Origin: Formicarius rufipectus
Lineage: Eukaryota; Chordata; Aves; Passeriformes; Formicariidae
Length of the DNA: 64,000 nt
Assembly (NCBI GenBank): GCA_013399695.1
Contig: VXAU01002502.1
Location: 657,574 to 721,573 of the forward strand
Direction: 5' to 3'
Shown: in pieces, positions 1 to 12,314 of the stretch
Layout of the letters: every line of letters starts with the position of its first letter
Numbering within the stretch: position 1 is the stretch's first letter
Made by a program: the position numbers and the translations under genes
Notes under the pieces: generated by a model
The model's input: only the letters and a program-made list of their open reading frames with translations
Told to the model about the DNA's origin: nothing
Databases searched by the model: none

Positions 1-3000
1 AGGAGGACCAGAGTCTCAACTGGACTGCAACCATCATTTTCACCAGCAGATTTCTTCCTTTCTTTGTACTTAGAACTCATGGAGGCCACGTGGTGTTCAG
101 CACAGGTTGGTGAGCTCCATTCTGCTTGTGCCCCACTGTGCTGGGCTGCACATCTGTTTTTGTGTGTCAAACAGATCTTCCTTCTGTTATTAGTTCATGG
201 AAATAGCAGCAGATTACTTTGCTCAAAAGAAAAATGAGTGTTTTTTGAACAGCCACATTTATAGATCAGATCTTTGGTTGCCATTAAGAACTTGATCAGC
301 ATCAAGGAAGTTAAATGGTTCATGTTTAAACAATACATGCATGGAACCCACTGACACACACTGGACCCTGAAGAAGAGAAGCTAGTGACATCTGCTGTGT
401 TTGGCATTTAGGGACTGGGAAGGCTGAAGGTTAGAGCCTGAGTAGCCAGCCTGGGAAATGGCTGGAGGGCCCCATGCCAGTCTGTGAGGACAAAGCAAAT
501 TTTGAACTAGCTATTGGGCCATCTTCAGTCCTAAAACATGCTCAGACCTGTCTCTGGAACAAAATACCTTAAAATCAGATAAAAGATAAGCTCATACTGT
601 AAACCAGCACTCACTTTATAGCAAACTCCAGGTAGAAGGGTATATATATTATACAGAAGTAACACAGCTAATTTCCTCACAATGTCAGTACATGGCAACA
701 TTAAGATTCAGACTGGTACTTAATTTCTCTACTCTTCTGCAAATGTGAGCTTTTCAACTGTGGTTTATCTCAGCAACATGAAACAAAGACATGCAATACA
801 TTATATTTTTCAACATGGACATTATAATACAAGGCTCTTCTCTCAAATAAAACAAAAAAGCATCATGCCACAGTTAATGGCGGTTTGAACTTTTAAGGAA
901 AGTTCTACATAAGCCTACCATCAACTATGTGGCATCTAAAACTGAGGGCACAGGAGGGGGACAAAGGGGTAGTCTTCAGCTTTGCAGTGTTTCTGCCTAT
1001 GTAAATTTACAGTGCTTAAGTGAAGTAGTAATCTGATTTATGAACTCATACATTCATTTTAGCACTAGTAACTAGAAAAAGCTTTCCTATCCAGAATTTT
1101 TTGACAATACCAAGAAAATGCAAGGAAGTTTGGCAAATAAATCTAAATGCTAACATGTCTTATTTATAATTTTCTGTCTGAAAGAACTAATCACTATAAT
1201 AACATATAAATTACACTGCAATAGCAAGCAGATTTTTAATAGTAGTGCTGCTATTTAAGGAAAAGCCTGTTAGGAGCCTGATTTTTTTTTTTCCTTAAAT
1301 ACCTTCCAATTGTTGTAAACAGAATTAAAATAAAGCAACAATATTTTTAAATAAGTTTCAGATGTTTGTAAAATTAAGCATTAAGTAACTCTTGTTAGAA
1401 AACTTGTATCAAATATGCGACAGATTAAGTCAATGAATTCTATAAACTACAGTTAATCTTGCCAGTGAACTCCAGTGGAGGCTGGATTTACACACAGGCT
1501 AGCTAAAAACTCCTCCAAAAAAAAAAATAAATCTGTGTTTGTCCCATTAGTACACAAAACGTAATTAATAAAGATATTTTTATGACCTTTGGAGAAAAAA
1601 ATCCATGAAAAGCTGTAGAGCAAACAAAGGAACAGCTAGTTTTCACAGACTAATCAAAAACATTCTATCACTGAAAGATAAGATACTACTACCTTGAATT
1701 CTGCACAAGCAGTTTTAGATATACCCTTCCTTGTCCCCTTTTTTTCCAGCAGGAGATATACGGTGGCGGGTGAAGTTGCATGTGCAGGCAGGGCAGGGAG
1801 GAAAGAGTTAAAACAAAACCTTCTTGATACTATTTCCAGTATCAAACTCCTATCTTAGTCAACCTTTTTTAAACCCTTTTATCACTCTAGACTTTCCCCC
1901 TCTCTGCTGTTGCTCAAAACAATTGGTAGCCAGTGCCAAGAACCAGCAAACAGCTGAAGAAAGAAGCACAGGGACAAAGAACACCTGAATTAAAAAGAAC
2001 ACAGGCAAATCTGTACAACTATTTAAGTCTCCTAAAGACTGGCCAAAGGGAGAAGATGGCACAGCCATTATACTACTTGCATGGTCAAAGACTTAAACAT
2101 ATCCTTACACTGATTATTTTTTTTAAAGCTTTATTTTACCAAATAATTTCCTCTTCAAGTGAGAATAAAAAAACCCAACTTACAGAACACATCTGATCAC
2201 TATTGAAAGAAATGGAAAACCTTCTCCAACAGACTATGCTTCAGTAGAAAACCTCACATACATGTTCATACATCCATGCCATTGGCAAAACTGGACACAT
2301 ACTGTTTACTCCTCAAAAATATTATATTATTATACGAATATATTCTTAAAAACAATATCCATCCATAGAACTTAAAAGATATAATTATCCATAAGCTTTC
2401 CAAAGATTAAGTTAAAGCGTGGGAGTTCATGTCAGCTGGGAGAGAGGATCTTTGTTCAGACAGTAGATTTGAATCACCTGGCTCATTCAACATGCAGAAG
2501 CTTTACCTTGTTCTCCACTGCTTTAACATTTTCGAGAAAAACCCTGTAGTCTAAGCAGACCCTGAAGTTCTAAAGGTTGTCTTCTTTCAGCTCTGTTCCT
2601 TTCTTTCTTACCAAGGAGGGCTTTTCCCCCCATTTCTCCTAGAGATGGTTAAGAGTTCTTAGGAGCAACTGCAGAAGGGTGAGATACGAGAACTAACACC
2701 AGGTGGCAAATCCCATCAAAGTACAAACTGAGAAACTGACCGAGAAACTGAGAACTGACACAAAGTATTTATTTGCCTTAATTCTTACTTCGATGTCCAA
2801 ACTACATAGATTGTTCTCTAATTTCTACTTCTCAAGAAGGTAGATATTAGCTCTAAGCTCTGGAGAGCCCCTGCACCAGCTGCTGTCCCAAACCATCACA
2901 TCCTACAGTTTCACAAATGCTTCTACAGAGTCATTGCTACTGTTTGTGTAACAATACAGGCCTATTGTGCAAGTATTTACATGCTGCCCATATTTTCTCA

Positions 3001-6000
3001 AAAATGCTGGCAACCAAAGCAGTATGCAACACTTCTATTTCCATTAAGCTTCAACAGTTTCCTAAAGAAGTAGGATTTGCCAGGAAGAGCTTTCTGAAAG
3101 GATCAAAGATTCATCATTTCTTATGATGGAAATTTTTTTTTCTTAGAATGGGAAGCACCTCTTAACTTACAGGTTACTGAGCCTATCAAATCAGGAATAT
3201 TTACACTGCAGATATATACTACAATATGTATCAAACAACTATATTAACTGTTAAATGGTATCTAACAATGACTAAAAAAAAGTACGAGTTTCGAGCATAC
3301 AAGCAGAGATGTCCGAAGCCCTTTTAGACACCATAAAATATACAAGGTATCTGCTTAAGCCTGACACAAGAGAGAATTTATTAAACTTTTTTTTTTTTTT
3401 TTTTGCTGGGATAGCAGGTACGGTACAATCAGGATGCCCCCTAAAGCTGCTAAAATGAGCTGCTGACTCCTACGTTCATGCAGTGAATACATTCTAGATG
3501 GGCAATTACCAAACAGTTGTGGTAGTGCAGCATGTTTTCATTTAAAACACAGTTACTCAGCATGATTTTAATAGGAGTCTTTCAGACAATTCCCCCTGGC
3601 CATCCTGCCTTTCCTCCAGATCATCTTATCAAATGCTTATACGACCAAAAGCTTGGATCTGATGATGACAACACATTCCCATGTGACCATGGGGAATGCC
3701 TGGAGGCACACATCCCGTACACAAATACAGCCTGCCTATCAGGAAAAGGAAAGTGCCCTCAAAACAAAGGTCTGACCTGCACACACAGTTAGCACACAGT
3801 TGAGCAACCATCTAATGCAGTGGTTTTTTTCTTCTCTTTAAAGAAAAAAAAAATTCCCACAGTAACTGTAATAAGCTACCTCCATCTGTGACCAGCACTA
3901 ACAGTTCCTTTCTCACTTGTCCCAAAACAATGTCTTCTGAAGAGCCTTCTTTAGCAGCTCCCTCTTGAAGAGTAGGATGAGAACAGAAGAAGATCAGATC
4001 CTAAAACATTGCCCAGAAGCCAAGAATTAGTTCTCTTCCAGTCCCACAGATTTGCAACCACCCTTCAAGATCAATGAAATCTGGATTTGCATGTTAGCTC
4101 ATCCACGTTTCTAGAAACCTTTTTCTGACAAAAAAAAAGGTGGGGTTTGGTTTTAAGTGGGAGAAATTAAAGGAGAAATACTAATAAGCCTCAAGTCCAC
4201 ACTCTCCTAAAGTAATACTTGGTCAGGTTTCCTCCACTTTTCAATTCCCACTCTAAAGGATATTATCCTTACTTTGGCTTCTCATACCAGCACCACTGGT
4301 ATCTGGGATAATTCAGATCCCAATCTCTCTTTAAAGACTGTAGAACACACAAATTACTTGATGAAAGTAAGACCATTTTGTGTAACAAGGGCCATCCATG
4401 AACTATACAGGTCAAAGTTAAGTTTGTGTGACTGAGCATCACTCAATTCCTCTTGCACAAACAGGCTACAACTTTTTTCAACTTGGCATAACTTTTCAGC
4501 AGCAGTAACCCTGCACTGGAGGGTGCAGGTCCATCCTTACTGCAACTTCATGTTCCACTCTGAAATTATTTTCTCTATCACCAAGCACAAGGGCAGACAT
4601 ACCAGCACTAAGAGAGGCAGCACACCACACCAGAACACACAGGGAACCAAAGTAGATTATACCTGAACAGCTCCAAAGGAAAAAGGACAGTGTCAAGCAC
4701 AAAGCATCGGAGCTACCTCTACATTTAAGTAACATCAGTCAACAGAATCAGAGCTGCATGACTAAACAACTGTCAGCAAGGCTTCTTCATTGTTACATAT
4801 ATCAAGAGAATAGGTAACAAGTTTAACACTAGAAATATCCACATTAATGGAACCATTTCAACAGATTCACATATGAGAACTAATTGACCTGGGTCGCTTG
4901 ACAAATACTTAGATATCTATTTTATCAAGGGCCTATACTAAAATTGAATTGCAAATAGTGCCCAGATAATAGTCATTGGTAATGTGCTTCCAACAGCAGC
5001 ATCTTGGAGGTCTATTCTTTGCAGTATGGCCAGCAACCATCCCTAGTAACTGGCCTTCCACTTAACGTGAATTGCTGTAAGAATATAAAACTGCTAAATA
5101 CGTGGGGAAGAGAAAGCCATATTCTACAAAGAAACTTTTTTTTTTGCTGAATAATTTTTTTCCAGAAGAAAACTCATGTTTTAAACATTTTAAACTTGAT
5201 CTTGTTGCACTTGACACTTTGCCTCAAGGTGTTATTTTCTTTTTAACCTAATGAACAACTGGAGGAAGCAAAGTTTCAGAAGCACATAGCAAACAGAAGC
5301 ACAACTGAGAGGTTTTAGATCTCTGCCACTGCACAAGTGAAAAAGGAGCTTCTTTTGTGAAAGACAGAAGATGAAGGAACTCTTAAGATTAGAAGGCATA
5401 GTGGGAGTAAATAAAAAGTAACAGGGAGACTGGGAGGAAGTAAATGTCTATATATAAATATTGAAATTGAACACAAGGAAAGAAAGTATCTTCATCAGAT
5501 AGGGTGTCAATTTAAGATAGTCCTCCATGATAAGAATGCCTTCTTTACAGCTTTGAAGTAGCAAAGAAACATGAGTAAATACCTTAAAGTCTCCAGTAAG
5601 GCAAAGCTTCTTTTCTCACCATTACAGTGAGACAGCAATCAGATTCCTGGTCACGTAATACAATGTTTTAAAATTTCAGGCAAATTCTCACAGCCCATCC
5701 CACAAGCTCCGCCATGTTAACACTACATAACAACTGAGGAGGGCTCAACTCTTTTTTGCAGAGGGTACTAAGTTTTAGTTTGTATGCAGAGGCAACTGCT
5801 TTGCTAACAAAATGTAATACCTACATGTTAATATCTTCTTGCTTTTATAAAGTAGGCACCTATTAAGACAATTGGCAACTTGAATCTTTTGAGGAGGAAT
5901 ACATCCAGACAAGCACATACTAAATGTACATTGGCCTATGTAACTACTTCCTCACAGACTTAAAAATTAAGGTCATCAGCAGTGTAGTCAGCTCTGTTTG

Positions 6001-7917
6001 TAAGGGCTAGGAATCTAACTGCACATGAGCATTCTAGAGAGTACCACAATGCAGAAGGATATATTCCATTAAATTTGTCAGGGTTGTAGAATCAATAGAA
6101 GTCTACTGAACTTATGCCACCAAAAATAGTAAAAACACAGCAATATATGACACTGGTTTTCATTAATATATAGTTCTGCACAACTAATACAACAGTCAGT
6201 ATGAAACAAAACAGAAAAGGAAAATACAATTTTTCTGAGTTAAAAGCATGGCTCCCCACACTGATGATACATAGTAACTGTGTTATGACAGATCACATTC
6301 ATCCTTTTCCCCTCCTCATCCTCCCCTAAAACTCTTCAACTCCCTTTCCCAAACCCGATCAACTCCAACAACTGCCTTCCTTCTCAGACCTATCAAACCC
6401 AACTTGACACCTCAGTTGAGTACACACCAATCTACATCTTCAAAATAGATTAAAAACAGACAGAACTATAAAGCAGCACTAATCATTAAGCAGATACAAA
6501 TGGAAGAGTGGAAATGGCTTCCCTTTTGTAGGAGTGGAAGGATCTAAGATCATAACCAGAAATTCATGAATCAACTAACAGACACCCAGTAACTGACAGA
6601 GCTACAAAAGCCACAAAGCAGATGTTCCCACCTTCATTAAGATTTCAGAAGCAGTGGAAACTTCTCTTTCTCAACCCATAAATATAATCAAGCACAATGG
6701 GCAGCATTTTATCTAGTTGGACAAATCAGTGCTGTTTGAAGACAAAGACTGACGCTATGCATTTGCACAATTTTTCTTACTTATTTTATAAATTGAACTG
6801 TTCAAAAAAGTTCTCACCAAGGACAACATAGTCAGTAGATTAGAGGTAGTTGCAGGGACTGGTAAAATATAATAAGCCATGCACATTGTTATAGCAGAAA
6901 ATTCTAACGGGCAGCACCTTCTAACACCAGTTTGTAATTCCATAAAATGCAATTACACCACAGGCATTAATGGCTTTAATTGAACCAATTATGCTCTAAG
7001 AGGTGAAAGACTAAAAATACATACTAAATTATACCAAGTCTTCAGTATAAATAACACTTGGCAGTTAACAAAATAGTTGTGGGAAAACATATCACAGATG
7101 GTCAAACAATGTAGCACAGTGATATCCTACACAAACACTATAATTTGGAGATATTTTTTTGTTTATTTTAAGTTGATTCTTGTTTAGAGATCTGAGCCCT
7201 GTGTATTCGGGTCAAGGCTGAATGGTTCACCATATATACATTGATTTTCCCCTTCCCTAAAGAAAACGCTCCCTCCTCAACTCAGGGTCAAATTCAGACA
7301 TTCAGGGAAAGAAAGATACAGATGTTTATTTTCCCTATGAACACCATTTGCAATAACATGCCAGGCATGACAAAGTATTGAAAAGGTAATGTGACCGGGA
7401 ATCTTTCTTCCTAGTAGTCACTCACAACTATGCCAGGCCACACTCCATGCTTAGGACCTAACTAGGTCTTGCCATCATATTTTTGGCATTACTTCTTTAG
7501 AGGAGCCCTTTGTTCCATGGAAAAACAAAACAATGCACAAAGATCCCAGTACTGGGCACGTTTCCGTGCAGACATGGTCACCATCCTGATGGTGAAGGAG
7601 CACAGCAGGGAAGGCAGATATGAACCTCAGCAAGAGAGGCCTGCCCTTGCTCAAGGCCTAGACAGGCAAGGACACACTGTGGCCTCTGTAGCTTCTTGTT
7701 CCTGGCCTGCCTTCTCCTACCTATGGCACATAGGTAGGGCCAGAGAGATGGGTTTCCTCAGACTAGGCATGACAAAGCTAACTTGAGGAGGCAGGGGTTG
7801 CTGATAGCCACTTAGGAGTTTTAAGCCACCTAAAGAGACAGGTGGGGGAGAGCCCAAAGTAAAGAATAAGCTAGGCTGTCCACCAAAGTATGCAGGGGAA
7901 AACAGCAGAAGCAACAA
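1..7917. other. AT-rich non-coding DNA, no gene recognised
   Basis: I read both strands for exons, RNA genes and repeats. Open frames are short (all about 105 codons or less), have no recognisable protein motif and are not bracketed by convincing splice pairs. A run of 18 T lies at 3387-3404. The DNA could be intronic sequence of a minus-strand gene starting at the CpG island near 11 kb, or intergenic sequence; nothing visible decides between these. Confidence 0.6.
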
Positions 7918-8066
7918 AGTTGCATCAAGGGAAGTTCTAGTATTTAAAAAAAATTTTTTCACAATGAGAGTAGCTCTCACAGGGAGAGGCTGCCCAAGGA
8001 GGAGGTGGAAGCACATCCTCAGCAAAACAGAACAACCCAGCAAGGTCCCGAGCAACCCAATCCAAC
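7918..8066 (+). repeat. Decayed CR1 LINE 3'-end fragment
   Basis: The order of short blocks follows the usual avian CR1 3' region: a 'gggaagttctagtatt' block, then 'agaggctgcccaaggagg' (normally 'caggctgcccagggagg'), then 'ggtggaagcacatcctc', then 'gagcaacccaatcca'. Many substitutions separate the blocks, so this is an old copy. The terminal CR1 motif is missing. The boundaries are approximate. Confidence 0.6.
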
Positions 8067-10239
8067 ACCAGCAATGGTCCAGCTTTCACTGTATGAGAAA
8101 CAAATATCATTACTGAGTTAACTGTGCATCCTACAATAGTCATGTGTACACAGCTGTAAAATTCATCTGGCCATGCTAATACAGCTCTATGGATAAAAGA
8201 GCAGACAGAGTCAAGCCTAAAGGGCAAGTCAGCAGCTTGCTGATGTCACTGCCAAGAATAAACCCTGAGCCTTTTATTTTCCTCTCACTTCTATACAAGA
8301 ACTTTTACTGAGCAAGAAAAAAGGAGGACTATTTCACATGTTTCTGCACAAGGCATAATATAAGTATCTTCACAGACAAGTGTTTAAAAAGCTTAGTTTC
8401 CCAAGCATCCTTAATCCTCTGTCAAAACCCCCAATTTTATTTCTCTAGGGAATATATAACATGATAGCTATGAAATTTCCATTATCCTTTGATTATTTTG
8501 TTTAATATTAAGTAAGGTCAATATCATTGCAAACTCCAACAAGAAACTCTGACCACCACAGGAAATGCATCCATGTATATTGTATTTGATCAAGTCTCTC
8601 ACTTCTGTTCTTTCCCAAAGCTTCCTACTCCAGATAAGTAAAACTTTTGGTGCCACAGGGTGCCAGGCACCAAAGTTGCCTCTTGTCCTCTTTATCAGGA
8701 AAGACTCAATCTTCTGTAACTGAGAGACTACATGGACCTCTGTTGTCTAAACTATCCAAGTGGGGGGAAAAAAAAAAAATTAACAGATTGCCACTTGTTC
8801 TACAATTGAGTGGCATCATTTCTACTCAGTTTTCCTACTCTACAAGAGTAAATTAATTGCTAACACCAAATATATATTCATAGTCCTCCTGTCCTACATA
8901 TGATGAGGCTGTGGCAAGCAGCTGACAGTCAATCAACTCTTAACACACAGAATAGCTTGACAGCACATATTTCTGATTGCTTCATCACAGCCTTTTCCTA
9001 CACTATGTATGGTGTAGGAAACCAGATCCATTGGGTTGCTCACGAGTCCCATACCACGGTGATGGGTCACACAGACACCAGTTAAACACATCAGGACCCT
9101 TCTGTCTGGAATAAAGCACATGTTAACACCACATTGCTCAGGATTTCAGGGACACAGGGAAGAGGGCTGTGCAGGGCTGTTCACCATCTCCCCCAGCACA
9201 GGAACTGGACATAAGTAAGCAAATCCCACACACTGAAGGCGCCAAAGAAGTGGTTTCTCACATGAGCAGCAATTAGGCTGCAAAACCCCTTTCTCCTGGG
9301 CACTCTTGATGAAAGGCCTCTGGGTAAAAACACATCGAAGCTACTAAATACAGACTGAATCACAATTCATAGAACCTCGAATGAGCATTGCACAGAAACA
9401 CCAATAGGCATTTTCCTGTGCTTACAGCTCCTCTTTCTTGGCACTCTACCATCCACAGAATGAAACATATGATGCACTGCTTGTTTGGGCTTAGAAGACA
9501 TCCAATTTATCACAGGTTGCCAAAAAAGTTTTTCTTAATGTTTTTAAACAAATTATAAGTACACATGTTTCCACAATAATTCCATGGAAAGTGACCAGTC
9601 GGAAGTTCAGAAGCCAGAAAGTGACAAGATACAGACAGGACTACTTCTCTGCTTAAGCTGCACAAACCTGAAAAGTACACAAACATTCTGCAAACTCACT
9701 GTGCTCAGTACAGCCATACTATCCTCAGAAATCTGAACACCATTGTCTACAACCGTTTATACGGCAGGCACATTTAGGAATTCAACGTTTCAATGAATGA
9801 TTTCATAAAGAACCAGACCTGCCCACTTAGTGATTTCTACAATCTGGCACTCCACTGAAAGAATTAGGTGTTTTACAACTCTGCATGCACGCCTAGAAGC
9901 TTGTCAGGAACCACTGTTTGAAACACTTAGTTGGTCTGTCATTAAGAGATTACAGCTTGAGAAAATGCCCTGCAAATCAGCCTAATAGTTTACTCAATCC
10001 TTAATCCCATTTTACAAGATCTAGACTTACCACTATTCAATACCAGAACCCAACAGGACACCTAGTAATGCTAAACCACATTGAATATAGTAACAGAAAA
10101 TAAAAAAAGCCAGACTTTAGAGGGGGGGAGGAAGAGGGGAAATCGAATTCCCAAATTCCTCTTGCAGCCCTTCCACACACACAGACTTTTCCAGACTTCT
10201 GAGATACAGTATTACAATCGTTTTGATTATCAGAGGACT
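8067..10239. other. Non-coding DNA, nothing recognised
   Basis: No exon, RNA gene or repeat family could be supported. A good minus-strand splice donor, GTAAGT, lies at 10025-10030 and is listed separately. Confidence 0.55.
10025..10031 (-). promoter_or_regulatory. Possible splice donor leaving the CpG island on the minus strand
   Basis: On the minus strand the sequence reads TAGTG then GTAAGTCT, a near-consensus 5' splice site. It lies just left of the CpG-rich interval, where the first (untranslated) exon of a minus-strand transcript would end. The minus-strand frames upstream give no recognisable protein, so any exon here would probably be 5' UTR. A single donor motif is weak evidence. 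Confidence 0.25.
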
Positions 10240-10645
10240 GCTTGCGAAACGCAATGTACAAACGTGCGGTGTCAAAACTCCCGGTCGCCGGTGAGGCTTC
10301 GGCAGCTTTTGCAGGCCTGCAGGGACACACAGGCCGCCCCCTTGGCCGAGCTACTGCTGGCAGGCTCTGGCCCGGGCCCTGGCCAGGGGGTTGGTGTCAC
10401 AGCTCTCATCGAGAGGCACAAAAAAAGGGATGCTCGGAGCGGCAACCTGGCACCAACCTAACGCATGCTCTGCGACTTCACCCGCTGCAGGTCTGCTGAA
10501 CAGCTGAGCTGGCGGTTCGGGGCTATCCTCAAAACACACGCCCGCAGGAAAGTTCTCCAGAAAGATGAGATTCAGGAGCAGTTTATTTACAGATTGCCAC
10601 AGCCAGGCTGGAAAACACATTCATTAGCGACAGTGGTTGGGCGCA
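10240..10645. promoter_or_regulatory. CpG-rich shoulder of an island
   Basis: CpG dinucleotides become frequent here, for example in 'gcgaaacg', 'cccggtcgccgg', 'cggagcggc' and 'ggcggttcgggg', in sharp contrast to the AT-rich DNA to the left. The interval is contiguous with a CR1 insertion, an assembly gap and a second CpG-rich block to the right. I read it as one side of a promoter-type CpG island. Overlapping open frames in several phases are expected in GC-rich DNA and were not called as genes. Confidence 0.5.
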
Positions 10646-10649
10646 ACAC

Positions 10650-11167
10650 CCTCGGGTACAGGCTGCATCCAGCCCTGGGGTCCCCGACACAGGAAGGGCA
10701 TTGACCTGTTCGAGCAAGCCCAGAGAAGGCCACCAAGATGATCAGAGCGATGGAGCATCTCTCCTAAGAGGAATGGCCGGGAGAATCAGGATTGTTCAGC
10801 TTGGGAAAGAGGAAGCTCCAGGGGGATCTAATTGTGGCCTTCCAGCAGCTGAAGGGAACTTAAGGAAAAGCAGTGTAGACCATTTAGAAGAGTAAGTAGC
10901 GACAGAACAGGGGGGATGGATGCAAACTGAGAGAGAGGGCGTTTAGATCAGATATTGGGGGCAAGTCTTCACTCTGAAGGCAGGGAGGTACAGGAACAGT
11001 CTGCCCAGGGAAGTTGCGGATGCCCCATCCGTGGAAGCGCTCAAGGCCAGGCTAGATGGAGCTCTGAGCAACCTGTTCTGGGGGGAGGCGCCCCCACCCT
11101 CGGCAGGGGATGGGAGGAACTAGATTATCGTCACCCTCCCTTCCAGCCCGAGCTCTTCTGTGATTCC
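10650..11167 (+). repeat. CR1 LINE, 3' end, about 0.5 kb
   Basis: This is a clear, fairly complete avian CR1 3' region. Landmarks in order are 'cagccctggggtcccc', 'agaaggccaccaagatgatc', 'gatggagcatctctcc', 'ttccagcagctgaaggg', 'gtctgcccagggaagttg', 'gatgccccatccgtgga', 'ctcaaggccaggctagatgg', 'gagcaacctgttctg', and the end 'cttctgtgattcc'. The orientation is plus. It reaches the first N, so its 3' microsatellite and any target-site duplication are lost in the gap. Its reverse-transcriptase part is absent, as is usual for 5'-truncated CR1 copies. Confidence 0.92.
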
Positions 11168-11360
11168 NNNNNNNNNNNNNNNNNNNNNNNNNNNNNNNNN
11201 NNNNNNNNNNNNNNNNNNNNNNNNNNNNNNNNNNNNNNNNNNNNNNNNNNNNNNNNNNNNNNNNNNNNNNNNNNNNNNNNNNNNNNNNNNNNNNNNNNNN
11301 NNNNNNNNNNNNNNNNNNNNNNNNNNNNNNNNNNNNNNNNNNNNNNNNNNNNNNNNNNNN
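11168..11360. other. Assembly gap (193 N)
   Basis: An unbroken run of N lies between a CR1 3' end and a very GC-rich block. Such gaps in bird assemblies typically mark GC-rich, hard-to-sequence promoter or first-exon DNA. The true length is unknown. Confidence 0.98.
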
Positions 11361-11660
11361 CCTGCCGGTCCTGCCGCTCCCCGCCCACCGCCCGCGGCCG
11401 CCCCGCCCCGGCTGGACCCGGCCCCGACCCAGTGCGCGTCCCTGTCCCTGTCCCTGCCTCCCCTCGGGGCCTGGTTGGGGTTGGCAACGCCGAGGTGACA
11501 GCGAAGGATCGAAAAACAAACTGCGATAAAAAAGCATCTCCCCGAGGCGCAGGGAGGGGAAGGGGAAGGGGGGGTGTCGCTGCCCGCCGTCGGTCCGCGC
11601 CCCGCCCGGTTTGTTGTTTTAGTGGCGCTTTGATGTCTCTTGTGAGCGGCGGGGGGAGCT
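11361..11660. promoter_or_regulatory. CpG island core, promoter-like
   Basis: This is the most GC- and CpG-rich stretch of the window. It contains GC-box-like 'ccccgcccac', 'gccccgccccgg' and 'gccccgcccgg', many CG dinucleotides, and G-tract clusters on both strands. There is no TATA box at an obvious place, as is normal for CpG-island promoters. Transcription direction is not decided: a minus-strand donor lies at about 10.03 kb and a plus-strand donor (GTGAGT) at 12435-12440. Long frames crossing this block run through N or the CA array and are not real genes. Confidence 0.6.
11552..11577 (+). other. G-tract cluster in the CpG island
   Basis: GGG-A-GGGG-AA-GGGG-AA-GGGGGGG fits a G-quadruplex pattern. 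C-tract clusters at about 11,377-11,413 give the same on the minus strand. Such motifs are common at CpG-island promoters. Confidence 0.6.
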
Positions 11661-11667
11661 CTGTGTT

Positions 11668-12314
11668 CACACACACACAGACACACACACACACACAGGC
11701 ACACACACACACACACACACATACACACACACACATACCTCCACGTACACACACATATGCATATGCATACACATACATACACATAGACACGTACAAATAC
11801 ACATACATACATTCACACGCATACACATACATACACACACATCTACACACACACATACACATGCATACACTTACATACACATATACACATACACACACAT
11901 ACATACACATAGACACATACAAATACTTATACACACACGTACACACATGCGTACACACATACATACACATGCACACACACACACACACATACACACATTC
12001 CACACATACAAGCACACACATTTACATATACAAATTCATACACACACATACACACATAAACAGACATATACACGCACACATTCACACATATACTGACACA
12101 TACAGACACATATACACATACAAATACATACACACGCCTACACGCATACATACACAAACACACACAGACACACATACATGCATACATACATAGACATACA
12201 TATACACACGCAGATAAATACACACACACATACCCACACACACACACACATACACGCACATTCACACACATGCACACACACACATACACACACACATACG
12301 CACATACACACACA
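11668..12314. repeat. CA / CATACA-rich simple-repeat array, 647 bp
   Basis: The plus strand is almost only A, C and interspersed T: runs of (CA)n mixed with 'catacatacacat', 'catgcataca' and 'cacagacacac' variants. It starts right at the edge of the CpG island and ends at 'cacacacaaaacccacc'. Long His/Thr-rich (plus) and Cys/Val-rich (minus) frames here are translations of the repeat. Alternating purine-pyrimidine tracts of this length can adopt Z-DNA and are prone to length change. Confidence 0.97.

Noticed and set aside
10955..12193. 412-codon plus-strand frame
   Set aside because: It reads through CR1, the N gap, the CpG island and the CA array. The long His/Thr/Tyr part is simple-repeat translation, not a protein.
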